From Leptospira noumeaensis (GTDB taxonomy: Bacteria; Spirochaetota; Leptospiria; Leptospirales; Leptospiraceae): a DNA stretch of 64,000 bases. A program made the position numbers and the translations under genes. Positions 27,117-35,886 of this stretch are shown here, piece by piece (position 1 is the first letter of the stretch; every line of letters starts with the position of its first letter). The notes under the pieces are model-generated. The model saw only the letters and a program-made list of their open reading frames with translations, was not told the origin of the DNA and made no database searches. The stretch is from assembly GCF_004770765.1 (NCBI RefSeq), contig NZ_RQFK01000023.1, forward strand, positions 124,001-188,000, written 5' to 3'.

Positions 27117-28386
27117 TTCAGAACTTTTTACCGAATTAAAGAACAAGTCTACCTTAGAACAATTTCCCATTTATAGGAAGATATTTTTTAAAGCTATGAG
27201 TTCCATGAAACGAGGATCCCTTCGAATGATCCTCCCAAATGGAGAACAAATCACGTTAGGTGATCCGAATGCCAATGTAGATTCAAAGTTTCATTCAGCA
27301 TTAGTTCATGTCAAAAACCCTGTTTTCTTCAAGAAATCAGTGTTATACGGCGATATTGGATTTTCCGAATCTTACTTAACGGGAGATTGGGAAACAGATT
27401 CCATCGAAAACGTAATTTCTTGGTTTATTCTCAACGTGGATGATAGTCCCAGTCTTTCTGGTGCGAAAAAGAAACTTTTCCATTTGGATTTATTCAATTT
27501 AGGTAACAAATTCCTACATTTTTTAAGGAAAAACACGCTTACAGGAAGTAAAAAAAATATCGTAGAACATTATGATTTAGGAAATAAATTTTATAAACTG
27601 TTTCTTGATCCATCGATGACTTATAGTTCTGCGTATTTTGAATCCTTGGAAGATAGTTTGGAAGAAGCACAAACAAGAAAAGTGGACAAACTTTGCCAAA
27701 AGTTAAAACTAAATCCTGCAGATCATCTTTTGGAGATTGGAAGTGGATGGGGGTTTTTATCTATCCATGCTGCAAAAAACTATGGTTGCCGTGTGACTAC
27801 CGTTACACTATCGGAAGAACAATATGCCTATGCCAAAGAAAGGATCGCAAAAGAAGGTCTTTCTGACAAAATTGAAATTCGAATTCAGGATTATCGAAAA
27901 ATTGAGGGTCAATTTACAAAAATAGTTTCTGTGGAAATGTTAGAAGCAGTAGGGGATGCGTTTTATGAAACCTTCTTTCAAAAGTGCCAAGACCTTTTGA
28001 CAAAGGACGGAATTATGGCCTTACAAGTCATTACCTGCCCTGACTCTAGATTTACTTCTTTCAAAAATGGAATCGATTTCATTCAGAAACATATCTTCCC
28101 TGGTTCTTTATTGCCATCCATTGGTCGTATGAACCAAGCCATCAATCGTACAGGAGATATGTATTTATTCCACTTGGAAGATATGGGTATGAGTTATGCG
28201 AAAACTCTCCGACTTTGGTTAAGAGCTTTTGAAGAAAACTTAACTGAGGTAAGAAACCAAGGTTATAGCGAAACCTTCATTAGAAAATGGAGATATTATT
28301 TGGCATATTGTGCAGCTGCTTTCCAAATGAGAAACATCAGTGTGATTCAATCTGTTTATGTTAGGCCAAACAATCTAAATCTCTAA
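27073..28386 (+). CDS. cfa: Cyclopropane-fatty-acyl-phospholipid synthase-family methyltransferase
   Basis: 437 residues. Central SAM motif LLEIGSGWGFLSIHAA (about 217-232), preceded by EHYDLGNKFYKLFLDPSMTYSSAYF and followed by SVEMLEAVGDAFYETFF and KHIFPGSLLPS, all typical of the Cfa family. The N-terminal lipid-binding domain (1-150) is present. It adds a methylene or methyl group across acyl double bonds in membrane phospholipids. Last gene of the run; a hairpin follows 18 nt after the stop. The synteny leaves open a role in furan or methylated fatty acids instead of plain cyclopropanation. Confidence 0.92.
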   Translation: MEKSQNQSLLQDTIDSELFTELKNKSTLEQFPIYRKIFFKAMSSMKRGSLRMILPNGEQITLGDPNANVDSKFHSALVHVKNPVFFKKSVLYGDIGFSESYLTGDWETDSIENVISWFILNVDDSPSLSGAKKKLFHLDLFNLGNKFLHFLRKNTLTGSKKNIVEHYDLGNKFYKLFLDPSMTYSSAYFESLEDSLEEAQTRKVDKLCQKLKLNPADHLLEIGSGWGFLSIHAAKNYGCRVTTVTLSEEQYAYAKERIAKEGLSDKIEIRIQDYRKIEGQFTKIVSVEMLEAVGDAFYETFFQKCQDLLTKDGIMALQVITCPDSRFTSFKNGIDFIQKHIFPGSLLPSIGRMNQAINRTGDMYLFHLEDMGMSYAKTLRLWLRAFEENLTEVRNQGYSETFIRKWRYYLAYCAAAFQMRNISVIQSVYVRPNNLNL

Positions 28387-28403
28387 ATTCGTACAAAACC
28401 TGG

Positions 28404-28437
28404 CTACCGATGGGGAAACCTGTCGGTAGTTCCTTCC
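28404..28437 (+). terminator. Hairpin after the speE-cfa run
   Basis: CTACCGA (28404-28410) and TCGGTAG (28423-28429) are perfect inverted repeats around a 12-nt loop, followed by a pyrimidine-rich TTCCTTCC. The U-tract is weak, so efficiency is uncertain. Confidence 0.45.
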
Positions 28438-28483
28438 AAAAAACATCTTGCCAAGGAAAACCCATCTCTTTACTACTCTGTCT

Positions 28484-28939
28484 ATGAGAGAAACTAAGTC
28501 CGTATTTACCTTTGACGAACCAATCGAACGATTGTGGTCCGGTGTCACCGTCTACGAAGTGTTAGTGCATTGGCTCGCGGATGAGGTAAGAGGTCGCCCG
28601 AAAGTGGGTGGTGACTTTTCATGGACTTGGAAATTGGGTTTGGAAGGTGATTTCACCACACATGGCATATACAAAAAAATAGAACCATTACGTGAATTGG
28701 TAATGGAATGGAAAGACCATCCTGCTGACCCAACAGGTGCCATTTATTTACAATTATTATTTGAATCCAAAGGTGAAAAATCTTCCCAATTAACAATTGT
28801 TAATGGAGGGTTCCCTGATGGAGAAAGTTCCGATGTATGGCTAGAAGGTGCCAAAGAGGCATGGGATGGACAAGCTTTACACTTAAAAGACTTTCTAAAA
28901 CAAAATCCAGACATCACAAAATTTTTTAAAAAATCTTGA
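28484..28939 (+). CDS. SRPBCC/AHSA1-type ligand-binding protein
   Basis: 151 residues from ATG 28484 (MRETKSVFTFDEPIERLWSG). The pattern FDEPIERLWSGVT..HWLADE, GGDFSWTWK, YKKIEPLRELVMEW and a long C-terminal helix (WDGQALHLKDFL) is the Aha1/START-like cavity fold. Such proteins bind small hydrophobic ligands; no enzymatic residues are evident. An upstream ATG (28448) is possible but less likely. Confidence 0.75.
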   Translation: MRETKSVFTFDEPIERLWSGVTVYEVLVHWLADEVRGRPKVGGDFSWTWKLGLEGDFTTHGIYKKIEPLRELVMEWKDHPADPTGAIYLQLLFESKGEKSSQLTIVNGGFPDGESSDVWLEGAKEAWDGQALHLKDFLKQNPDITKFFKKS

Positions 28940-28997
28940 TCTCTAGGGCCTTTCTAAAATCCTGGTAAAAGTAAGGGTTGTTAAGGAGGGCTGGAAG

Positions 28998-29360
28998 ATG
29001 GAATATCCCGAATTGGAAACGTATTTCCAGAAATTAACTGATATAACAGACCGTATCGCTATGATGAACAATCATTTTGATGCGACACCTGAGATCGACA
29101 TACCACAGTTATCTGATTTCTACGCAGACATTCAGTCAAAGGACTGGGAGAATACGGACAGAGAGTATTACGAACTCTTTACCAGTTATTTTACTTTCCA
29201 TGTGAAAACTGTGGAAGAAATCATTCAAGAAGCACGTGAAATTCTGAACCCAGAAAATCGTGAATATGTAAAAAAATTAGTAAGCCATGTCAGAAACTCT
29301 GATGATTGGTTTGTCAATTTAAAAAAGAAACGTAAACTCGCTCGCATCCAAGTCGCTTAA
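28998..29360 (+). CDS. Small acidic helical protein, unknown function
   Basis: 120 residues with a near-perfect ribosome site (AAGGAGG, about 8 nt upstream), so probably well translated. Highly charged, mostly helical (EYYELFTSYFTFHVKTVEEI, EAREILNPENREYVKKLVSH), no signal peptide. No family recognised; likely conserved among leptospires. Confidence 0.7.
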   Translation: MEYPELETYFQKLTDITDRIAMMNNHFDATPEIDIPQLSDFYADIQSKDWENTDREYYELFTSYFTFHVKTVEEIIQEAREILNPENREYVKKLVSHVRNSDDWFVNLKKKRKLARIQVA

Positions 29361-29444
29361 AATTTAAACTCCCTCGAAAGAAACCTCGGGGGAGGCTCTT
29401 CAATTCGCTTTACAATTAAATCCGTTTCCTTTCTCCTTTCAGAT

Positions 29445-30506
29445 ATGTCCAAGGCGCGGTTCCTTTTTTACCCTGTTATCCTTTTATTGTTTTTGTTTGT
29501 TGTTGATGCGATATTTCGAATTCCCTATATCCAGACAATTACCAAGATTGATTTAACGGCAGTTAACTATAAAGCTAAATCGGCCTTCTTAGAAAAACTC
29601 ATTTCCGAAAAACCAGGTGTGAACACACCAAAAACCAAAAAAATCATGTTGATTTTGGGATCTTCACGCCTTCTTTATTTTGATCACGATGAACTGGTTT
29701 CTTTTTATCCTGATTGGGATATTTATAATCTTTCTTCTGCAGTGACAACTCCTGCGTATTATGATTTCCAACTGACAAAAGTTTTGGATGCGGGGATCAA
29801 ACCTGATTTGGTAGTAATGGAAACTGACCCAAACCAGTTTAACCAAAACTCAGTATTTAAAAGTTCGAACCTAACTTATAGTTTTGATTTATCTTATGTT
29901 TTGTCAAATCTCAGTTTGTTTGGAAAAGACCATGTTTCGTTTTATTTGGGGCGTAAACTTTTTGCAGTAGGGACGTACAAACCTTATTTGGACCAAATGT
30001 GGAGAAATTATAAAAATCCATATTTAGAAAATGCCTTTGAAATGCACAAGGCAACCTATGACTACATTCTTTCACACAATGGAAACGGACTTTCACCAAT
30101 CGATAATTATATGGAGAAAGATTCTAATTCCCTACAAATGACAAGCCATAGAACCTTGGATTGGTTGTTTGCCTCGTATGTTCGTAGCCCGATGCAATTC
30201 GGATTTTATGAAAAAATTTTGGATCGTTTACAGGCTGAAAAAATCAAAACCATCATCATTTGGCCTCTTTCTTCACCCGACTTTGAAGCACTTATGGAAA
30301 AAGAAGTTTTGGTCAAAACTTGGGAAAAAGAAATTGATGCGCTAACTGCTAGTAAAAACTTTTCTATTTTGAAACTGAAAAACGAACCATCTTATACTTG
30401 TAATGCGTTCGCAGACGGTGGTCATGTTGCAAAAGATTGTTATCGCAGTTTGATGCGTTCTATTCTATTGGAATACTTTCGAAAGTACGAACGCCATCAT
30501 CTGTAA
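29445..30506 (+). CDS. DUF1574-like SGNH-hydrolase-fold protein with N-terminal membrane anchor
   Basis: 353 residues. One N-terminal membrane helix (FLFYPVILLLFLFVVDAIF), then LILGSSRLLYF, where Ser in the GSS block is the SGNH nucleophile position, an oxyanion-like NLSSAVTTPAYYD segment, and ADGGHV near the C-terminus, which supplies a DxxH pair (block V). Leptospires encode many DUF1574 proteins, some in glycan clusters where SGNH folds act as O-acyl transferases or esterases. The last 47 nt overlap the 3' end of the converging M30 gene. Confidence 0.7.
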   Translation: MSKARFLFYPVILLLFLFVVDAIFRIPYIQTITKIDLTAVNYKAKSAFLEKLISEKPGVNTPKTKKIMLILGSSRLLYFDHDELVSFYPDWDIYNLSSAVTTPAYYDFQLTKVLDAGIKPDLVVMETDPNQFNQNSVFKSSNLTYSFDLSYVLSNLSLFGKDHVSFYLGRKLFAVGTYKPYLDQMWRNYKNPYLENAFEMHKATYDYILSHNGNGLSPIDNYMEKDSNSLQMTSHRTLDWLFASYVRSPMQFGFYEKILDRLQAEKIKTIIIWPLSSPDFEALMEKEVLVKTWEKEIDALTASKNFSILKLKNEPSYTCNAFADGGHVAKDCYRSLMRSILLEYFRKYERHHL

Positions 30507-31980
30507 ACTCGATCCCACAAATGGGGATAGGCTCTGTTGAGGATTCAATGACCGATTTCAAAGAACGAGGTTTTTTTGGAATTGTCATTGTATTTCCTTC
30601 TTCATTCGTTTGAACATATTTAATGTTAGCATTTAGACCGGAAGGGGCATCAGCCCAAAAAAAGATTCCTTTGGTGGTTGCGGTTGTCACTCTTCCATAG
30701 TTTTTTCTAGAGGAACTTGCTGGGATAGAGGGTGTCGATGAATTGTAAAAATTCGTAGAACCTTGTTTGATTGTAAATTTTGTAGTTGTCGGAGTGACTT
30801 GATTCGTAGCAATTCTCGAAAGAGTCGTAGACAAAGGGTATCTAGTGAGTGCTCCTGCTAAGTTGATCGTAGACGCGGAAGCTCCATCGCTTGTCACCTG
30901 TTCGACAGCAGTTAGGTTGGGATTGCTCCCTAAAAAACTTTGTGCACTCAGTAAGGCATAAGTGCGAAAGAAAACATCAGAGTTCCCATTTCCCAGTAAA
31001 GAAGCATCAAAATTAGGAGCATAGGTTGTATTTCTAAATAAACTAATTAAATTGCCTGTGCTATTTGCCCTTGTACCTGATTCCCCAATCACAGTTTCTT
31101 TGAAGAAGTTTTGTCTCTGTGTATCGTTTGTTCCTGAAATATCATAAAGATACCGCATAAATACATAAGCAAAAGAGTATTGTTTGAGAACATCATTGCT
31201 TGTACTATCCCAGTCAAGTAAGGAAACCCCATTGATCCCATCGGGACAACGAGAGTCATTCACTCCTGAATAACAATCCATACGACTGTTTTGTGGTCCG
31301 TATCCTGCGATATCACTTGCTACTTCGCTTGTTCCTTCGTTGATCCAAAGTTCGTCGGTTTGGTTTGCGGCTCGCATTCTGGGATATCTTAATAAATGTT
31401 GGAATTCATGAGCTGCAGTGGAAGCAAAGGCATTTGGGTCATAGGTAAGAGCTGCTATGAGTTCTTTCCCATCTAAATACAAAACTTCAGCATAGTTGGA
31501 ACGAAGTCTGGATATAATAATATCTGGAAAGTAGTTAACCGGGTCAAAATATCCTGCCACATAAGCACTGTTTGCTGTGGCACCGTCTCGAATGTCCATC
31601 ACAAGAATTTTTACTTTTCCGTTCCCATCTATATCGCTTGGAGCCCCGAAGGTGGAAATTAATTTTGGAAACGTAATGGAATCAAAATCACGACCGAACT
31701 TTATTAGATCGTAACTAAGAGATAATGATCTTTCTTTATAAACTTCCACATTGGTTCCAGAAATAACCAAATCTACCGTAACACAAACACTGGAATTCGT
31801 CGTTAGATCTCTCGCCCAAATGCCTGAACCGTTCGTACAATTGTTTGCTAGTAGGGCATAGGCACCCAGTAACATAACCAAATCGTTATTTTTTTCTTTT
31901 TCTAAATTTAGGAGATTGCAATCAGTAATGAATGATGTTACGAAAAGAAGAGGAAAAAGGATTAATTTTTTTAAATGCAT
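30460..31980 (-). CDS. M30 (hyicolysin)-like metallopeptidase lipoprotein
   Basis: 506 residues. Spirochaetal signal peptide ending FVTSFITDC (Cys 21). The catalytic core is HEFQHLLRYPRMRA...ELWINEGTSEVASDIAGYG: HEFQH gives two His ligands and the catalytic Glu, and the downstream Glu of NEGTSE is the third ligand, as in M30. An N-terminal beta-rich part contains DIDGNGKVKILVMDIRDG. Secreted, lipid-anchored protease with unknown target. Its ATG occupies the same ATGCAT hexamer as the divergent gene's ATG. AGGA (4-5 nt upstream) supports the start. Confidence 0.82.
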   Translation of the reverse strand: MHLKKLILFPLLFVTSFITDCNLLNLEKEKNNDLVMLLGAYALLANNCTNGSGIWARDLTTNSSVCVTVDLVISGTNVEVYKERSLSLSYDLIKFGRDFDSITFPKLISTFGAPSDIDGNGKVKILVMDIRDGATANSAYVAGYFDPVNYFPDIIISRLRSNYAEVLYLDGKELIAALTYDPNAFASTAAHEFQHLLRYPRMRAANQTDELWINEGTSEVASDIAGYGPQNSRMDCYSGVNDSRCPDGINGVSLLDWDSTSNDVLKQYSFAYVFMRYLYDISGTNDTQRQNFFKETVIGESGTRANSTGNLISLFRNTTYAPNFDASLLGNGNSDVFFRTYALLSAQSFLGSNPNLTAVEQVTSDGASASTINLAGALTRYPLSTTLSRIATNQVTPTTTKFTIKQGSTNFYNSSTPSIPASSSRKNYGRVTTATTKGIFFWADAPSGLNANIKYVQTNEEGNTMTIPKKPRSLKSVIESSTEPIPICGIEFTDDGVRTFESIPIE

Positions 31981-32622
31981 AAATTCCTGGCAGCGGGCCT
32001 TTTTTCCCTGACATTCCTTTGGACGGATCCAAATTTCGCCAAGTCAACGGATGGCCTCTATTTTTCCGACCAGTTGGCTACGGAGAACGGCTATCTAATA
32101 TTAGGAATAGAGATCTTCACAGAAAAGGGAAAGTCTTTTTACAATGCCCAAGAGCTACGGTATCAAAAATCACTAGGTTGGGAAGAGGTCATTTTTGTGG
32201 GGACGGTCACAAAAGAAGGAGGAGATCTCGTCCTTGTGCCTGAGGCCTGCCAAATCCGAGCCACAGAGACTTGGGGTAAAAAAATGGCACTTCTACGCCG
32301 TTTTGATTGTGACCATTTGTACTACCGCCTGAAACAAGAGCCAGGAAATGGTTTTGTGATTTCAGAGTCCTTACTGGGAACCATCCAATCGGTTTCCTTA
32401 CCTTATGTTCTGGATCATAGTGCCGGAAACCCTGTGGCTGTCCATTTTGATGCCATGCAGATGACCAAGGAAGGGATTTGGGGCTTCCATTTGAATGGGC
32501 TTGGGGGAAAAGATCCAGAGAAGACCTGGAATCCTTCTAAGCAGGTTTGGGAGCCCTTCCAAGGCTACAAAACCGGTTCAGGTTTCCAATTCTACCGGTG
32601 GAAACGATCCTTTTCTAATTGA
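31975..32622 (+). CDS. Exported protein, unknown function
   Basis: 215 residues with a signal peptide (MHKFLAAGLFSLTFLWTDPN, cut near FAKS). The mature part is beta-rich with two Cys (EACQIRA, FDCDHLYY). No family recognised. The start codon abuts the divergent M30 gene's start within ATGCAT, so its promoter and weak AAGGAT ribosome site lie inside M30 coding sequence. Ends 34 nt before the proposed start of the glycan operon and may be its first gene. Confidence 0.6.
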   Translation: MHKFLAAGLFSLTFLWTDPNFAKSTDGLYFSDQLATENGYLILGIEIFTEKGKSFYNAQELRYQKSLGWEEVIFVGTVTKEGGDLVLVPEACQIRATETWGKKMALLRRFDCDHLYYRLKQEPGNGFVISESLLGTIQSVSLPYVLDHSAGNPVAVHFDAMQMTKEGIWGFHLNGLGGKDPEKTWNPSKQVWEPFQGYKTGSGFQFYRWKRSFSN

Positions 32623-32656
32623 CCCAGGGGTTCGTTTCAGGGACTTTCCTTTTACA

Positions 32657-34132
32657 TTGAAAAAGATCAGAATTGGGGTCATTGCAGCTGCCGGAAAAGG
32701 AACCCGTGCATATCCCCGAACCAGCTTCATTCCAAAACCTCTCTTCGTCATCGAAGGAAAGTCCATCCTCCACCGAAATGTGGAACTGATGGTCAAAACA
32801 TTTGGAATCGAAAAGGTTTATGTTCTCGTCGGTCACCTGAAAGAACAAATCATCTCAGAAATTGATCATATCCGTTTGGCCATTCCCAAAGTAGTCATTG
32901 AACCTGTGGATTGGACCAAAAAAGGCCTGGCATCTGATGTCGCCAGTTTAGAAAAAACCATCCGCGAACCATTTCTAACTATCCTTGGAGATGAGTTTTA
33001 TTACCGCACCGACCACGATGAGTTTCTAAAAGTTTTAAAAAAACATCCAAATATGGCCGCGTCCATAGGGATTGTAAAAACATCCTTACTTTCAAGGATT
33101 CGAAAGAATTATTCCGTTGTATTAGAAAATGATAAAATAGTAAACTTGGTTGAAAAACCAGAAAATCCTCCGAATGAACTTTTGGGTTTAGGCAGTTATT
33201 ATTTTACACCAGAGTATTTTGAGTTTTATAAAAAAACACCTGCATCTCAAAAGTCGGGTGTCATTGAAATCACAGACGTGATTGATAAGATGGCGAAAGA
33301 GTCAAAAACGGGAGTGTATGCAACCACTCTTAGTTGTGAATATTTCAATATCAATTCCATGCAAGACTACTATCATGCGGTGTATGAAGTAAGAAATGAT
33401 TTGTTCCACAAATTCAAAACGAGTCTTGTGATCCCAACAAATAATAACGAAAGATCCATCACAGATGTGATTGTTGACTTCAAAGATAAATTTAACGAAA
33501 TCATTGTAATCGATAACGAGTCCACTGACGAAACATTGGCTCTGAGCAAAAAAGAAAAAGTTAAAACCTATACTTTCCCAGGTGATGGTGATCCCACAAG
33601 GCTTGGGGAACAAGTGAGAAGGGGAATCGAATATACAACAGGTGATATCATTGTTGTCGTTTCTCCCGACGGATCTTTTCGTTCGAAAGATTTTCCTAAA
33701 CTTCTCGAGTATATGAAAGATTCGGATATGGTGATTGGAACACGCACCACAAGACAGATGATCGAACAAGGATCCAATCTCAAACCACTTTACCGTTTGG
33801 TAAACTTACTTATGGGAAAATTGGTTGAAGTGTTTTGGTGGGGACAAGAACCACGATTTACCGATGTGGATTGTCAATTTTTTTCTGTTTGGCGAGAGTC
33901 TTATGAACGAGTCAAACCACAATTATTTACCCAAGATAGAAAGTTCATCGTTGAACTTATGATAGATATTGTTAGATCTCATATGCGTTGTATTGAAATT
34001 CCTGTTTCCTACTTCAAACCGGTAGGGCAGGTGGAATATCGAGTACGTGATATGTTTTCCGATGTTGTCCATATAATGAAATTAATTTTATCTAAAAAGT
34101 TTTACCTAGGAGAAAATCGCGATGGCGAATAA
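32657..34132 (+). CDS. Bifunctional sugar nucleotidyltransferase-glycosyltransferase 2 fusion
   Basis: 491 residues from TTG 32657 (reading MKKIRIGVIAAAGKGTRAYP); the frame continues upstream into the previous gene, but homology begins here. Residues 1-240: NTP-transferase domain with GKGTR, FIPKPLFVI, ILGDEF and EITDVIDKM, as in UTP:glucose-1-phosphate-type enzymes. Residues 250-490: GT2 domain with SLVIPTNNNERSI, IIVIDNESTDET and VIGTRTT. The usual DxD metal site is replaced by VVVSPDGSF. One chain may thus make and use an activated sugar, or the first domain may be regulatory. Overlaps the next gene by 11 nt. Confidence 0.82.
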   Translation: MKKIRIGVIAAAGKGTRAYPRTSFIPKPLFVIEGKSILHRNVELMVKTFGIEKVYVLVGHLKEQIISEIDHIRLAIPKVVIEPVDWTKKGLASDVASLEKTIREPFLTILGDEFYYRTDHDEFLKVLKKHPNMAASIGIVKTSLLSRIRKNYSVVLENDKIVNLVEKPENPPNELLGLGSYYFTPEYFEFYKKTPASQKSGVIEITDVIDKMAKESKTGVYATTLSCEYFNINSMQDYYHAVYEVRNDLFHKFKTSLVIPTNNNERSITDVIVDFKDKFNEIIVIDNESTDETLALSKKEKVKTYTFPGDGDPTRLGEQVRRGIEYTTGDIIVVVSPDGSFRSKDFPKLLEYMKDSDMVIGTRTTRQMIEQGSNLKPLYRLVNLLMGKLVEVFWWGQEPRFTDVDCQFFSVWRESYERVKPQLFTQDRKFIVELMIDIVRSHMRCIEIPVSYFKPVGQVEYRVRDMFSDVVHIMKLILSKKFYLGENRDGE

Positions 34133-35162
34133 AGTATTGGTAACAGGCGGATGTGGATTTTTAGGATCCCATGTTTGTGAATTATTTCGTAAAGAAGGTT
34201 GGGATGTTGTTAGTTTTGACAACATGACAAAATATGAATTAAAACGAACTGGTTATGGGTCTGATGCCACTCGTGATTATAACTGGAATTATTTAAAATC
34301 CATTGGTGTCACTATGGTAAAAGGTGACATTCGAAATTTAGAACATTTGATGGATCGTTCGGCTGATTGTGATTATATCATCCATACAGCGGCACAACCT
34401 GCAATGACCATTTCTTGGGAAGATCCTGAACTTGATTTTTCCACCAATGTGATTGGAACTTTTAACGTTATGGAAGCAGCAAGGAAACATAAAATCCCTG
34501 TTGTGAATACATCTTCCATCCACGTTTATGGAAACTCCATTAACGATAGTTTGACGGAAGGTAAAACTTCCTACGAAAGAAACCCAGTCGAAATTTCTGT
34601 AGAACAACCAACAATGGTGGGACAAATTTCCCCACTCCATGCTTCAAAAATGAGTGCGGAACATTATGTACGTTCTTATACAGATATGTATGGTGTAAAA
34701 GCTGCAAGTTTTCGTTTTACCGGAATTTACGGCGAACGTCAGTTTGGTGGCGAGGATCATGGTTGGGTTGCAAACTTTGCAATTCGTTCCGTATTTGGTC
34801 TCCCACTTCGTATATTTGGAACTGGTAAACAAACAAGAGATATTTTACATGCCGAAGACGGTGCAAAATCTTATTTGGAATTTTTTAAAAACCCAATTCC
34901 AGGTGTTTACAATATTGGTGGTGCAAGCCCACATAAAATTTCTCTTTTAGAATGTATCCACCTCATTGGTGAAATTCTGGATAAAAAACAAGAAATTCTT
35001 TTTGAAGTAGAAAGACCAGGTGACATGCGTTATTTTATATGTGATATCAAAGAAGCAAAAAAATTCGGATTCAATCCTAAAATTCTACCAAAAGAAGGTG
35101 TGACAAGGCTTCTTAAGTGGATTGAAGCCAACAAAGACGTATTCAATATCTCTGGGAAGTAG
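34122..35162 (+). CDS. NAD-dependent epimerase/dehydratase (extended SDR) with altered active site
   Basis: 346 residues. The NAD motif VTGGCGFLGSHV, then DIRNLEHL and HTAAQPA, are those of GalE/CDP-tyvelose-epimerase-like enzymes. The Ser/Thr position is visible as VNTSSIHVYG. However, where YxxxK is expected the sequence is SPLHASKMSAEHY: the Lys is kept but the catalytic Tyr is Leu. Either another residue serves as acid/base or the enzyme acts differently. It sits between two glycosyltransferases with an 11-nt overlap upstream and a 1-nt gap downstream. Confidence 0.88.
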   Translation: MANKVLVTGGCGFLGSHVCELFRKEGWDVVSFDNMTKYELKRTGYGSDATRDYNWNYLKSIGVTMVKGDIRNLEHLMDRSADCDYIIHTAAQPAMTISWEDPELDFSTNVIGTFNVMEAARKHKIPVVNTSSIHVYGNSINDSLTEGKTSYERNPVEISVEQPTMVGQISPLHASKMSAEHYVRSYTDMYGVKAASFRFTGIYGERQFGGEDHGWVANFAIRSVFGLPLRIFGTGKQTRDILHAEDGAKSYLEFFKNPIPGVYNIGGASPHKISLLECIHLIGEILDKKQEILFEVERPGDMRYFICDIKEAKKFGFNPKILPKEGVTRLLKWIEANKDVFNISGK

Positions 35163-35163
35163 A

Positions 35164-35886
35164 ATGTCTGGTAAAACTTTAGTCATCATCCCTGCATACA
35201 ATGAAGCCGAAACCATTGAGGAAGTGGTTCGGGGTGCCATCGTGTTTGCAGATGTTTCTGTTACAGATGATGCGAGTAAAGATGGTACACCCACCATTTT
35301 GGCTAAATTACAAAAAGAATTTGGAAAGAGACTTCACGTCATTCGCCACGAAAAAAATACTCATATCCCTGGTGGAATTCAAGATGGAATGAAGTATGCG
35401 GTGGAAAAAGGTTATGACTGGGTGATCACAATGGACGCGGGCTTGTCGCATGACGCTGGTTATCTGAAAGAGTTCCAGTCTTTTCCAAATTGTGACCTAG
35501 TCATTGGGTCTAGAACTTCTACTGTGAATGTTCCGTTGTATCGAAAGTTGATTTCTTGGTCTGCTGCAAAAGTTATGAACTATTGTTTATCCAAAGGAGT
35601 TTTTAACCTTTTTGGAGCCAACCTTCGCGATTGCACAAGTGGATACCGAAGGTATTCCAAACCAATGTTTCAAAAAATCGCAGCTTATCCATTGGAATCG
35701 GTTGCTTTTGATTTTCACATGGAAGCTTTGTCTATTGTAGCGAAAAATGATGGTTCCATTAAAGAGTTACCAATTCGTTATATCTTTTCAAATAGTAGTT
35801 TTAATAAAAAAGTTTTGAAACTTGCCATTAGTTTTGCAAAAAAACTTTTGTTACGAAAATGGAAACTGAGTCCAGAATACCCTTAA
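35164..35886 (+). CDS. Glycosyltransferase family 2 (polyprenyl-phosphate sugar synthase-like)
   Basis: 240 residues from ATG 35164 (MSGKTLVIIPAYNEAETI), 1 nt after the epimerase stop. VIIPAYNEAETIEEVV, VTDDASKDGTP, HEKNTHIPGGIQDGMKYA and VITMDAGLSHDA place it among dolichyl/undecaprenyl-phosphate sugar synthases; CTSGYRRYSKPMF matches the C-terminal acceptor region. No membrane helices. It likely loads a sugar onto a lipid carrier for the GT-C enzyme at the operon's end. Overlaps the next gene by 28 nt. Confidence 0.9.
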   Translation: MSGKTLVIIPAYNEAETIEEVVRGAIVFADVSVTDDASKDGTPTILAKLQKEFGKRLHVIRHEKNTHIPGGIQDGMKYAVEKGYDWVITMDAGLSHDAGYLKEFQSFPNCDLVIGSRTSTVNVPLYRKLISWSAAKVMNYCLSKGVFNLFGANLRDCTSGYRRYSKPMFQKIAAYPLESVAFDFHMEALSIVAKNDGSIKELPIRYIFSNSSFNKKVLKLAISFAKKLLLRKWKLSPEYP

